From MPNP01 sp965116235 (GTDB lineage: Bacteria; Pseudomonadota; Alphaproteobacteria; Rhodobacterales; Rhodobacteraceae), in assembly GCA_965116235.1 (NCBI GenBank), contig OZ220496.1, positions 2,108,001 through 2,172,000 on the forward strand: DNA of 64,000 bases, in the 5' to 3' direction. Shown one piece after another: positions 27,259 through 35,666 of the stretch. The first letter of the stretch is position 1. Every line of letters begins with the position of its first letter. The position numbers were made by a program, and so were the translations under genes. Under the pieces are notes generated by a model that did not search any database, was not told the origin of the DNA, and worked only from the letters and a program-made list of their open reading frames with translations.

Positions 27259-28020
27259 TCAGCCCGCCGCGGCAAAGACCGTGCCCGCATGATGTGTCGG
27301 ATCGACAAAGGTCTCCACCAGCAGCGGACGAAACCCATAACCCGCCTCAATATCGTCGGCCAGACGCCGGAGAGCCGCACTCAGCACCCAAGAGCCCAGA
27401 TGACGACAGCGGACCATCGGGCGGATCAGAAACCGGCTCAGGCCGATCACCGTCCGGTTCAGGGCCGCCGCGCGCGTCGGGTCGCCCCAGCCGATCCACC
27501 GGTCGCGGGCGGCCAGCCGCAAGGCCGGGGCGGCAAAGCCCAGGGCCCCCAGCACCCCATGGTCCGAGTGGATCAGATACCGTTGCTGCACACCCGCATG
27601 AATGACCGCCCCGCAGGGATGCTCGCGGCGCATCAGTTCCGTCCACACGCGCCGGTCGGCTTCCGTGGCCACCGGACACACACGCAGGTTCGTCAGATCC
27701 GACACCTCCGCCGGAACCGCTACCGGATCCGGCACGGCCACCCCCAGACCGCGCGGCGGATGACCGCCCCCGTGCGACCGGGCCGCCGGCAAGGTCAGAT
27801 GCCCGGCTGTCTCCTGCACGGTCAGCACGGCCAGACAGCTGGCGAGGCGCAGACGCCCCCGCCCGTCGCGCAGATCGAACGCCTCGCACACCCGACGAGC
27901 CACCGCATGACGACTGCGGGCCGGCTCCCGGGCCAGCGCCTGCACGCGAGGCCAGTGAGCCGGAGACAGCAAGGTCGAACGAAGGGGTTCCATCAGAGAC
28001 ATGAAACCCAAGGGAATCAT
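27259..28020 (-). CDS. DruA-like (DUF4338) domain protein, N-terminal part of an interrupted fusion
   Basis: A 253-aa frame. It shows the DUF4338 features ELMRREHPCGAVIHAGVQQRYLI, the core RDRWIGWGDPTR, RFLIRPMVRCRHLGSWVLS and LLVETFVDPTHHAGTVFAAAG. DUF4338 is the DruA protein of the Druantia anti-phage system, whose biochemical role is not established. The TGA at 27259-27261 stands where the family has Trp (AAGW), and translation past it continues in the same frame with VGETTGRGRF and then the transposase. So the gene was probably one DruA-transposase fusion of over 700 aa, and this short product may be non-functional. It lies within the nested element, not in a defence operon. Confidence 0.75.
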   Translation of the reverse strand: MIPLGFMSLMEPLRSTLLSPAHWPRVQALAREPARSRHAVARRVCEAFDLRDGRGRLRLASCLAVLTVQETAGHLTLPAARSHGGGHPPRGLGVAVPDPVAVPAEVSDLTNLRVCPVATEADRRVWTELMRREHPCGAVIHAGVQQRYLIHSDHGVLGALGFAAPALRLAARDRWIGWGDPTRAAALNRTVIGLSRFLIRPMVRCRHLGSWVLSAALRRLADDIEAGYGFRPLLVETFVDPTHHAGTVFAAAG

Positions 28021-28063
28021 CCTTCATGACCATGTCAAGAAAGAAGATGTGACTTACCGGCAG

Positions 28064-28071
28064 GGCGCGCA
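28064..28071 (+). repeat. 8-bp target duplication, right copy (nested element)
   Basis: GGCGCGCA, identical to 25756-25763. Confidence 0.85.
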
Positions 28072-28394
28072 TGCTCCGGCGGCGACTGGGCCAGCCGCAG
28101 CCGTTCGGCCTCGCGGTCGGCCGCAATCGGAGCCCGACCCGGCGGGCGCGTCGCATCCCGCCACAGACCCTCCACGCCCAACGTGAGAAAGCGCTCCCAC
28201 CACCGGCAGACCGTCGACATGGTCGAACGCGTCCGCCGCATGGTCTCGGCCAGGCCGCAGCCGGACCCGAGCTCCAGGATGATACGGGCGCGGCGAACAT
28301 GCTTCTGACGCGATTGAGGATCGGCACACACGGCGTCCAGACAACGCCGGTCGTCGGCCGTGAGATGGATGGGGGTACGCTGGGATGTGGCCAT
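28064..28394 (-). pseudogene. IS630-family transposase, N-terminal third
   Basis: The ATG at 28394 follows GAGGAG. The product carries the helix-turn-helix DNA-binding part (RRARIILELGSGCGLAETMRRT, STVCRWWERFLTLGVEGLWRD) and breaks after SPPEHAR at the nested insertion, about codon 108. The catalytic remainder is at 24998-25763. Confidence 0.88.
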
Positions 28395-28523
28395 GGACTG
28401 CTCCTCGTGTGCGAATGATTGTCGCGTTATGATTATGTGCATTTTTAAGTCGACTCTAACACACACAGACAATGGAGTCCATGCCGTCAAAAAACATGGG
28501 TTTTTGTTTTTTACTGACCACTA

Positions 28524-29160
28524 GATCTCCGCTGCTCGATGGCGATTCGGGCGTCATGGTTCGGCATGATCTCGATATGCATGAACGCAGGCGTGATGAT
28601 TGCAAACTGCGATACTGTTACTTGTTGGCAAGGAATTGTCATGTAAATGAATAGTCTGTGCAGAGAAAACATGAAGCCAAACCTTTTCGAACCGTCCTGC
28701 GTGATGGAGTGTGATCGATCACAAAGGTTCAAATCGGTTCGGAAGTTGGGTTTAAAGCTAATATCAGCGCACGTTATCTCGATGGGTACCGAGCAACCCG
28801 GAGCGAGCCAAAAGTACATCGCTGACCCTTCACCGGGATCTAGGAGCCATTGGATCGCCAACGTATAAAACGATCTGTCTCTGTGTGTCGCAAGCAGATA
28901 TGCGCGGAAAAATTTGTCAGAATCTTGAAGGGAAGAATATTCGCTTTCTTTGAAATCGACGAGAATTTGAAAGTGTCCAAATACGCATACGTCGTATTCA
29001 TCATAATCCGTGATACAGGCTTGGACACCAGAACACTGCTGACAATGCCGAATGAGATAGAATCCTAAGTTGCTCAGGATCATTGAATCGAAGTTTGATC
29101 ACGTGATGCCTTGTCCGCTTGACAGGGAAGGGGAGAGGAGTGTCAAAAATGTTGAACTGA
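28524..29160. other. Stretch between IS630 and tRNA-Gln; one unrecognised frame
   Basis: The only long frame is on the minus strand (29083 to a TAA inside the IS630 end at 28511, 190 codons). Its product matches no family I know, has no clear ribosome site and ends in IS sequence. It could be a gene truncated by the IS630 insertion, or chance. Nothing else was recognised. Confidence 0.3.
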
Positions 29161-29235
29161 TGGCTGGGGTGGTAGGATTCGAACCTACGAATGACGGGAT
29201 CAAAACCCGCTGCCTTACCGCTTGGCGACACCCCA
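29161..29235 (-). tRNA. tRNA-Gln (UUG)
   Basis: The minus strand reads TGGGGTGTCGCCAAGCGG..., folding into a full cloverleaf. The acceptor TGGGGTG pairs with CACCCCA, the anticodon loop is TTTTGAT with anticodon TTG, the T arm contains GGTTCGAATCC, and the encoded CCA is at 29163-29161. Confidence 0.95.
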
Positions 29236-29448
29236 ACATCTTGATTCGCAGTAACGAACGGCAGATGGCACGAAAATGCTTCAAAATGGCTCCGGGTGGG
29301 ATCTAGTTAGACTGGACAGCAACTTCAATTCCATGTGGATTTCTTTTTACTCGGCAACGTTGTTCGGACTGTTTCAAGAGCTGTCGAAAGTGAAGTGGAT
29401 GCTGTCCCATTGGTTGGCGTGATCAAACAGACAGAGTGGTCAACAGGA

Positions 29449-30942
29449 TCATAGCTCTTGGTCGAAAGCGCCAATTTCGGGCTCTGAGTCGAGTTGCTGA
29501 CGAATGAAGCCATGCAATTCGTGCAAATGCCTCTTGCTTCGCATGCTTTCACAAACAACAACCAGATTGGGGGTGTTGGATGAGGCTCTGACCAAAATCC
29601 AGGACCCATCCTCCAAGGTCAGGCGCATGCCGTTTACTGTCAGAGTATCAGCAATTCTCTGGCCAAGAACTTTCCCACCGTGGTCAAAGATTTGAGCAAA
29701 CCGGGTGCTGATCCGATCGACAACCTTGTATTTCACTTCGTCTGCACAGCTCGGCGACATTGTCGGCGAAAGCCATGTTCGAGGGAGTTCCTTTTTGAGA
29801 TCAGACAGGGTTTGGGTCGGATTCAGATCCAGAATCCTCAGAAGTTGAAGAGTAGCAAGCAAGCCACAATCAAATCCGTCTCCCACGGGGGGTGCAAAGT
29901 AGAAATGTCCGGACTTTTCGATGCCAAGAATCGCTCCCGATTCGTGCGTCCGACTTCTCATGTAGCTGTGACCCGTCTTCCAATACTCGACGTGTGCTCC
30001 CGCTTTCTCCAGCAATGGATCACGGATGTAGGCTCCCGTCGATTTCACGTCCACAACGAACCGGCTGCCCGAACGAGCTTGAGCCAGAGTGCGGGCAAAG
30101 ATCAGGCCCAATTTGTCAGAAAAAATTTCTTCACACTCATCATCGACCACTCCAAGCCGGTCGCCATCTCCATCCAAGCCTATGGCCAGATCGGCTTGCG
30201 TTGACTTGACCTGATGCTTCATGTCGTCAAGCATGACCATGGATTCGGGGTTGGGATTGTAATGCGGAAAAGTCGAATCGAGTTCGGTATGCAATTGCAC
30301 GACGTCCAGCCCCATGCGTTCAAGCATGACCGGTGCAAATTTGGAGGCGGTTCCATTGCCCGTTGCGCAAACGATCTTCAGCTTTCTTTGAAATTGATAA
30401 CGGTGGCAAAGCCGGTCAAGATAATCCTTAGCAATGCCCGAGTAGGTTTGGTAACTCCCGCCCTCGTTTGACTGTTCCGTGCCTTCCCGAACGATGTCTC
30501 GCAGTTGGGACATCTCTTCTGGCGATTGGGTGAATGGATGTTGAAAGCCCGCCTTGATTCCGGTCCAGCCATTGGGATTGTGCGATGCCGTGACCATGGC
30601 AACGCATGGTATTCCAAGTCGGATTCTTGCAAAATATGCCATAGGCGATATCACCGTTCCGATATCCACGACCTTCATGCCAGCACTAATCAAGCCAAGA
30701 GCCAGAGCGTTCTTGACTTCGATCGAATAGGACCGGAAATCATTTCCGACGATGATGCGCTTCCCCTTGTTCAGACGCTGGGCTTGTGTGCCCAAACTCT
30801 TGCCCACTTTGAACAGCCCTGCCAAATTGATATCTTCCGGGTAGCGCCAGCGGGAATCGTACTCTCGAAAGCCGGTGAGTGTGACGCGAGGTTTCTCGAG
30901 ACTGTTCCATCCAGTGGACGGGGAAGGGATAAGCGTGGTCAT
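29449..30942 (-). CDS. Phosphomannomutase/phosphoglucomutase (AlgC/ManB type)
   Basis: A 497-aa alpha-D-phosphohexomutase. The phospho-serine loop is TASHNPNGWTG near residue 120, the metal loop DGDGDRLGVVD near 255, the sugar-binding loop GIEKSGHF near 340 and the phosphate-binding loop RASSNTPNLVV near 455. The family interconverts hexose 6- and 1-phosphates, supplying GDP-mannose or UDP-glucose for LPS and exopolysaccharide. It starts 3 bases after kdsA, so the two are one transcription unit, which fits an LPS role. GMP-versus-GlcNAc specificity cannot be read with certainty. Confidence 0.9.
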   Translation of the reverse strand: MTTLIPSPSTGWNSLEKPRVTLTGFREYDSRWRYPEDINLAGLFKVGKSLGTQAQRLNKGKRIIVGNDFRSYSIEVKNALALGLISAGMKVVDIGTVISPMAYFARIRLGIPCVAMVTASHNPNGWTGIKAGFQHPFTQSPEEMSQLRDIVREGTEQSNEGGSYQTYSGIAKDYLDRLCHRYQFQRKLKIVCATGNGTASKFAPVMLERMGLDVVQLHTELDSTFPHYNPNPESMVMLDDMKHQVKSTQADLAIGLDGDGDRLGVVDDECEEIFSDKLGLIFARTLAQARSGSRFVVDVKSTGAYIRDPLLEKAGAHVEYWKTGHSYMRSRTHESGAILGIEKSGHFYFAPPVGDGFDCGLLATLQLLRILDLNPTQTLSDLKKELPRTWLSPTMSPSCADEVKYKVVDRISTRFAQIFDHGGKVLGQRIADTLTVNGMRLTLEDGSWILVRASSNTPNLVVVCESMRSKRHLHELHGFIRQQLDSEPEIGAFDQEL

Positions 30943-30945
30943 CGG

Positions 30946-31782
30946 TTACTTTGTCAAGCAGGGGTTGGCCTTGGCAATTCTGTCAAACTCAACCAGAACT
31001 GATAATATTTTTGGCAGGTCGTCGAGCTTGATCATGTTTGCGCCATCACTGGGGGCATGGTCTGGGTTGTCATGCGTTTCCAGAAATACTCCTGCCACCC
31101 CTACTGCGACACTGGCACGCGCTATGACTTGAGCAAACTCTCTTTGTCCTCCGGAACTGCTGCCTCGGCCGCCCGGAAGTTGAACGGAATGGGTGGCATC
31201 AATGATAACGGGGTAACCTGTCGCAGCCAGTACTGGCAAGCTACGCATGTCGTTTATCAGAGTGTTGTAGCCAAAAGAAGTGCCACGCTCACAAAGAAGA
31301 ATGTTGCGGTTGCCAGCGGATACAATTTTGTCGATGACGTTGATCATGTCCCAAGGAGCTAGGAATTGTCCCTTTTTCACATTTATGGGACGGCCCGCTT
31401 TGCCCGCGGCAACGAGCAGGTCCGTCTGCCGACACAGGAATGCCGGTATCTGAATGATATCAACATATTCAGCGGCTATTCGACATTGTTCTGCGTCATG
31501 AACATCGGTAATGACTGGACATTGGACCCTTTCCCTGACATGGGCCAGAATTTCCAGCCCCTTGTGTATGCCTACACCCCGCGGGCTTGATATGGAGGTT
31601 CTGTTGGCCTTGTCGTAAGAAGATTTGAATACGAATTTCAGGTCGAGCGACCGGCAGATGGAAGCCAGTGTTTCGGCCACCATGAGAGAGTGCGTTTCAC
31701 TCTCGATCTGACATGGGCCGGCAATCAGAACGAACGGCTGGCTATTCGAGAATTTCAGCCCACCAATTTCGACCTCGTGCAT
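30946..31782 (-). CDS. kdsA: 3-deoxy-8-phosphooctulonate (Kdo-8-P) synthase
   Basis: A 278-aa cytoplasmic enzyme that condenses phosphoenolpyruvate with arabinose 5-phosphate, the first committed step to Kdo of the LPS core. Conserved stretches are FKSSYDKANRTS near residue 52, TDVHDAEQ, NVKKGQFLAPWDM, LLCERGTSFGYN and the metal-binding DATHSVQLPGG. The start has IAGPCQIES where E. coli has Asn; a Cys at this place marks the metal-dependent class of KdsA. It lies 12 bases downstream of an nhaA stop and 3 bases upstream of the phosphohexomutase gene. Confidence 0.95.
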   Translation of the reverse strand: MHEVEIGGLKFSNSQPFVLIAGPCQIESETHSLMVAETLASICRSLDLKFVFKSSYDKANRTSISSPRGVGIHKGLEILAHVRERVQCPVITDVHDAEQCRIAAEYVDIIQIPAFLCRQTDLLVAAGKAGRPINVKKGQFLAPWDMINVIDKIVSAGNRNILLCERGTSFGYNTLINDMRSLPVLAATGYPVIIDATHSVQLPGGRGSSSGGQREFAQVIARASVAVGVAGVFLETHDNPDHAPSDGANMIKLDDLPKILSVLVEFDRIAKANPCLTK

Positions 31783-32750
31783 GGTATGGCTCCGCTAGTG
31801 TGTGTAGATGTCGGATTGTGGCAGATGGATCTTCTGGATCCGGAACAGTCGGCTGACGGCTATGGCCACGACGGCGCCCCCCAGACTCATCAGGGCACCC
31901 ATCTTGGCGGCATCCTGGATGTCGCCCGGAGGAAATGCCACGGACGCCACGAACAGCGCCACGGTGAAGCCGATGCCGGCCACAAAGCCGATGATCAGAA
32001 TGTCGCCGAGGTTCATGCTCTCCGGCATGCCGAACTTCAGGACATGGGCGCCCAGCCAGCCAAAGATCAGGATGCCGATCGGCTTGCCGACGAGCAGTCC
32101 AAGCAGGACCAGGTATGTGGGCGTTCCGATGGCCGAAAACTCCACGCCGGCATTGGCGAAGCCAAACAGCAGCAGAATGATTTCCACCGGTATCTTCAGG
32201 TGATGCTCGGCCTTGTTGAGAAGGTCGGAAAAATGCTTTTCCTCGTCGGCAAAGATGCCGAGCGACGTCTCGGCGTGCGGGATGGCCGGAATGACCGGGA
32301 GCAGGCCTAGGGCGGGATGGATGCCGGCCTCCTGGAAGCCCAGCCAGGAGAAGAGGCCCGCGACAAGATACGGCCAGTAGGAGAAGGTTTTCAGCACGAA
32401 GGTCGTTTTGGCATGCGTGTTGCCTCCCCGGTCCAGATGCCGGGGCAGCCAGTTGAACAGGATGTAGACCAGGGCGATTGCCGCAACGGAGAGCAGCAGC
32501 CATTCAAGAGCCAGTTCGCCAGAGGGGTAGAAGACGGCAATGATGATCAGGCCCGCGGCGTCATCGGCAATGGCCAGCAGGAGCAGGAAGCGCACGGCGG
32601 GATGGCCGGCTCCGAATATCACGCGCCCGACGAGGTAGGAGAAGGCGATGTCGGTGGCGGTGGGCACCGCCCATCCGTTGGCCACGGCCGAGTAGGTCTC
32701 GGAACCCAGAAGCAGGGCAATTCCCAAATAGACGGCGACTGGACCCACCA
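31770..32750 (-). repeat. Near-identical repeat unit, nhaA copy A side
   Basis: This stretch, covering the first 13 bases of kdsA and most of nhaA copy A, matches 33204-34184 with no difference that I found by eye (offset 1434). A patch at about 32758-32782 differs, then identity resumes to about 32975. See the nhaA entries. Confidence 0.8.
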
Positions 32751-33078
32751 TTCCACCGGCTGTGGCAAACAACGGAGTCAAGGCTTTCTTGCCGCGCAGG
32801 GAGCCGTTCTTCATGATGATGGCCTCCCAGACCTCCTTGCCGGCCACGGCAAAGAAGAAGGCCATCAACACGTCATTGACGAGATAGTGAACGGTCAGCT
32901 TGCGGGAAAAAAGGCCGGGATCATCACCATAGATCTTGCCAGCCAGCGATTCCTTCAGAAGGACGAAGTCGACCACGTGATGGTAGGTATGGGGGTCAAC
33001 ATTGGCCCATGTGATACCAGCAATGGCACCGCCAATCAGGAGGACAGAATATTGTGAAATAAAGTTCCAGACTCTCAT
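31795..33078 (-). CDS. nhaA: Na+/H+ antiporter NhaA, copy A
   Basis: A 427-aa inner-membrane antiporter with about twelve helices. Family features include LTVHYLVNDVLMAFFFAVAGKEV, VPTATDIAFSYLVGRVI with the Asp pair region LLLLAIADDAAGLIII (the two adjacent Asp of the ion site), and FANAGVEFSAI. It exchanges Na+ for protons for pH and salt balance. The ATG at 33078 aligns with that of copy B; a TTG at 33084 adds two residues. It differs from copy B only in the first ~35 residues and a short patch (LFATA versus LSAAV). The kdsA start is 12 bases downstream. Confidence 0.93.
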   Translation of the reverse strand: MRVWNFISQYSVLLIGGAIAGITWANVDPHTYHHVVDFVLLKESLAGKIYGDDPGLFSRKLTVHYLVNDVLMAFFFAVAGKEVWEAIIMKNGSLRGKKALTPLFATAGGMVGPVAVYLGIALLLGSETYSAVANGWAVPTATDIAFSYLVGRVIFGAGHPAVRFLLLLAIADDAAGLIIIAVFYPSGELALEWLLLSVAAIALVYILFNWLPRHLDRGGNTHAKTTFVLKTFSYWPYLVAGLFSWLGFQEAGIHPALGLLPVIPAIPHAETSLGIFADEEKHFSDLLNKAEHHLKIPVEIILLLFGFANAGVEFSAIGTPTYLVLLGLLVGKPIGILIFGWLGAHVLKFGMPESMNLGDILIIGFVAGIGFTVALFVASVAFPPGDIQDAAKMGALMSLGGAVVAIAVSRLFRIQKIHLPQSDIYTH

Positions 33079-33203
33079 TCGCAAACTCCAAATACGACTC
33101 CGGATAATCTTGCAGAAAGATCGTTCAAAATCGCTTTTGTGGATTCGTGATTAAATCTTACCTGTTTGCTTCGTCATTTGATATTCCGCAAGCCAATTTA
33201 TCG

Positions 33204-34184
33204 CGACCTCGTGCATGGTATGGCTCCGCTAGTGTGTGTAGATGTCGGATTGTGGCAGATGGATCTTCTGGATCCGGAACAGTCGGCTGACGGCTATGGC
33301 CACGACGGCGCCCCCCAGACTCATCAGGGCACCCATCTTGGCGGCATCCTGGATGTCGCCCGGAGGAAATGCCACGGACGCCACGAACAGCGCCACGGTG
33401 AAGCCGATGCCGGCCACAAAGCCGATGATCAGAATGTCGCCGAGGTTCATGCTCTCCGGCATGCCGAACTTCAGGACATGGGCGCCCAGCCAGCCAAAGA
33501 TCAGGATGCCGATCGGCTTGCCGACGAGCAGTCCAAGCAGGACCAGGTATGTGGGCGTTCCGATGGCCGAAAACTCCACGCCGGCATTGGCGAAGCCAAA
33601 CAGCAGCAGAATGATTTCCACCGGTATCTTCAGGTGATGCTCGGCCTTGTTGAGAAGGTCGGAAAAATGCTTTTCCTCGTCGGCAAAGATGCCGAGCGAC
33701 GTCTCGGCGTGCGGGATGGCCGGAATGACCGGGAGCAGGCCTAGGGCGGGATGGATGCCGGCCTCCTGGAAGCCCAGCCAGGAGAAGAGGCCCGCGACAA
33801 GATACGGCCAGTAGGAGAAGGTTTTCAGCACGAAGGTCGTTTTGGCATGCGTGTTGCCTCCCCGGTCCAGATGCCGGGGCAGCCAGTTGAACAGGATGTA
33901 GACCAGGGCGATTGCCGCAACGGAGAGCAGCAGCCATTCAAGAGCCAGTTCGCCAGAGGGGTAGAAGACGGCAATGATGATCAGGCCCGCGGCGTCATCG
34001 GCAATGGCCAGCAGGAGCAGGAAGCGCACGGCGGGATGGCCGGCTCCGAATATCACGCGCCCGACGAGGTAGGAGAAGGCGATGTCGGTGGCGGTGGGCA
34101 CCGCCCATCCGTTGGCCACGGCCGAGTAGGTCTCGGAACCCAGAAGCAGGGCAATTCCCAAATAGACGGCGACTGGACCCACCA
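33204..34184 (-). repeat. Near-identical repeat unit, nhaA copy B side
   Basis: Matches 31770-32750. The first 13 bases (33204-33216, CGACCTCGTGCAT) are a stray copy of the 5' end of kdsA, although no kdsA follows here. So the copied tract ran past the nhaA stop into kdsA. Confidence 0.8.
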
Positions 34185-34512
34185 TTCCACCGACAGCGGC
34201 TGATAGGGGAGTCAGGGCTTTCTTGCCGCGCAGGGAGCCGTTCTTCATGATGATGGCCTCCCAGACCTCCTTGCCGGCCACGGCAAAGAAGAAGGCCATC
34301 AACACGTCATTGACGAGATAGTGAACGGTCAGCTTGCGGGAAAAAAGGCCGGGATCATCACCATAGATCTTGCCAGCCAGCGATTCCTTCAGAAGGACGA
34401 AGTCGACTACTTGTTGATAGGATTGAGAGTCAACATTGGCCCATACCAGAGCTGCGGCAGCGCCGCCAATCAGAAGGACAGAATATTGTGAAACGAAATT
34501 CCAGACTTTCAT
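33229..34512 (-). CDS. nhaA: Na+/H+ antiporter NhaA, copy B
   Basis: A 427-aa paralog of copy A with the same ion-site and helix motifs. The N-terminal 35 residues (MKVWNFVSQYSVLLIGGAAAALVW) and the upstream region differ from copy A, while the rest is the same at protein level apart from one 5-residue patch. Old paralogs with recent gene conversion explain this mosaic better than a simple recent tandem duplication, because the 5' flanks do not match. Two antiporters suggest a need for Na+ export, for example in marine conditions (inference). Confidence 0.93.
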   Translation of the reverse strand: MKVWNFVSQYSVLLIGGAAAALVWANVDSQSYQQVVDFVLLKESLAGKIYGDDPGLFSRKLTVHYLVNDVLMAFFFAVAGKEVWEAIIMKNGSLRGKKALTPLSAAVGGMVGPVAVYLGIALLLGSETYSAVANGWAVPTATDIAFSYLVGRVIFGAGHPAVRFLLLLAIADDAAGLIIIAVFYPSGELALEWLLLSVAAIALVYILFNWLPRHLDRGGNTHAKTTFVLKTFSYWPYLVAGLFSWLGFQEAGIHPALGLLPVIPAIPHAETSLGIFADEEKHFSDLLNKAEHHLKIPVEIILLLFGFANAGVEFSAIGTPTYLVLLGLLVGKPIGILIFGWLGAHVLKFGMPESMNLGDILIIGFVAGIGFTVALFVASVAFPPGDIQDAAKMGALMSLGGAVVAIAVSRLFRIQKIHLPQSDIYTH

Positions 34513-34727
34513 TCATTAATCTCCAGACGTGTCCAAGAAAACCTGTAAAAAAACAGTCGCAAGATGCTCGTCTTGGGGCAAGTGACGGACTTCGCCAGTT
34601 CACTCGATTCAGAATACTTCGAGCCAACTCACGACAATGCTGATTGTGAAAGGGGTTATAGACAATGTTAACCCAGAATGCGAGTACAGATTTTGGCTTG
34701 TCATTTCAGCTTGGATCAGTTCGTTGC

Positions 34728-35666
34728 CTAATACCCTTGGCTGAAATCGACGATGCCCGACATGAGTTCGCCCTTTTGATCTTTGAGGATATTCATGGCT
34801 ATGGATGTCGATGCCGTTAGAGGTCGGGTTTCCGACGATATGTGCGGCCAAACCGAAACCTTTTCGTGTTGCCAGAAAGGGTGTGACGGTGGCAGGGGTT
34901 CTTGCTTGAAAACATCCAGAGTTGCATGGGATACCTGCCCGCTGTCGAGGGCTTCAAGCAAAGCGTCTTCATCAATCAAGCCACCTCGGCCGCTGTTGAT
35001 AAGGACCGTTCCTGTTTTGCACAAACATAACGAATCACGATTGATGATGTTTTCTGTCAGGGGAGTCAGGGGCATCAGAAGCACAAGAATGTCTGAAAGC
35101 CCGAGCACAGCATTGAATCCGTCCTCACCACTGTAGGATCGAACATTTGGAAGCTTTTTCGGGGTCCGGCTCCAACCGAGAACATTGAATTTAAGGCTGG
35201 CAATCTTCTGGGCACAGGCACCTCCAAGCACTCCCAGCCCTAGCACCCCGACATGTCGCGTGCGGGCGAGGGGAGGAGATGTATCCTTGAGCCATCGGCC
35301 CGTATTGTTCTGAATATGGATGTCCATATTCAAATGGTGACGCAATACTTGGGCTGTTACCCACTCGGTCATTCCTTCGATCATCCCAGGATCATTCATC
35401 CGTATGAGGGGGCAATGAATGGTCTGATTATGAATCATGTTCTCAACTCCTGCCCACAGGTTGAGTATGGCTCTGAGGTTAACAAAGGGTGCAAAGTCCT
35501 GAACTGTCCCATTGGGCGAAGTGATGATGTAATCGATGGATTCGGGGCAGCTGGTTTCCCGGATCAGTGAAACATCGAGTTCAACGTCATCAAAGGCTTT
35601 TCTGAGGAACAAAAACCATTCGGACTGGTTTACTTCACGGGTCGCAAACAGGACGTTCAGAGTCAT
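34728..35666 (-). CDS. D-2-hydroxyacid dehydrogenase (GhrA-like glyoxylate/hydroxypyruvate reductase)
   Basis: A 312-aa NAD(P)-dependent enzyme. The nucleotide-binding motif is GVLGLGVLGGACAQ near residue 140, followed by INSGRGGLIDEDAL with the substrate Arg in the NSGRG block, then the Glu in FKQEPLPPSHPFW and the catalytic His in VWPHISSET. The short form and the WPHISS signature match the GhrA group. Its ATG overlaps the rodA stop by 4 bases, so it is the last gene of the rod-shape operon. No cell-wall role is evident; the placement is probably just operon sharing. Confidence 0.88.
   Translation of the reverse strand: MTLNVLFATREVNQSEWFLFLRKAFDDVELDVSLIRETSCPESIDYIITSPNGTVQDFAPFVNLRAILNLWAGVENMIHNQTIHCPLIRMNDPGMIEGMTEWVTAQVLRHHLNMDIHIQNNTGRWLKDTSPPLARTRHVGVLGLGVLGGACAQKIASLKFNVLGWSRTPKKLPNVRSYSGEDGFNAVLGLSDILVLLMPLTPLTENIINRDSLCLCKTGTVLINSGRGGLIDEDALLEALDSGQVSHATLDVFKQEPLPPSHPFWQHEKVSVWPHISSETRPLTASTSIAMNILKDQKGELMSGIVDFSQGY

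Larger units (their letters stand above)
25764..28063 (-). mobile_element. GC-rich IS4/Tn5-type element carrying a DruA-transposase fusion
   Basis: 2300 bp bounded by inverted repeats CTGCCTGTTAGTCAC (left) and CTGCCGGTAAGTCAC (right, inverted), 13 of 15 identical, and flanked by the 8-bp duplication GGCGCGCA. It sits inside the IS630 transposase gene. Composition is far richer in GC than the core genes. It encodes one long reading frame on the minus strand, a DUF4338/DruA domain followed by a Tn5-type transposase, now split by a stop and several shifts. Confidence 0.87.
24954..28521 (-). mobile_element. IS630-type element, split by a nested insertion
   Basis: Perfect 17-base inverted ends GTGGTCAGTAAAAAACA lie at 24954 and, inverted, up to 28521. 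They are flanked by TA on both sides (24952-24953 and 28522-28523), the target dinucleotide of the IS630/Tc1 group. Removing the inner 2300-bp element and one 8-bp duplication leaves about 1260 bp with a single 362-codon transposase frame. Confidence 0.9.

Noticed and set aside
26437..28029. 530-codon plus-strand frame, and 25695-26807
   Set aside because: They run antisense to the DruA-transposase element; low-complexity Arg/Gly/Pro composition typical of a GC-rich shadow frame.
28651..28670. Match of GTCTGTGCAGAG to the inverted-repeat end at 63604-63611
   Set aside because: Only 12 bases agree and no second end is nearby; such a match is expected by chance in a window this size.
29161..29235. 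tRNA-Gln as an integration site for the IS-rich region
   Set aside because: No repeated 3' tRNA end was found in 24-29 kb, and there is no integrase. The nearby elements have their own target duplications.
31690..34203. Several plus-strand frames over the nhaA genes, present twice
   Set aside because: Duplicated because the nhaA genes are duplicated; they are antisense to clear membrane proteins and lack any domain.
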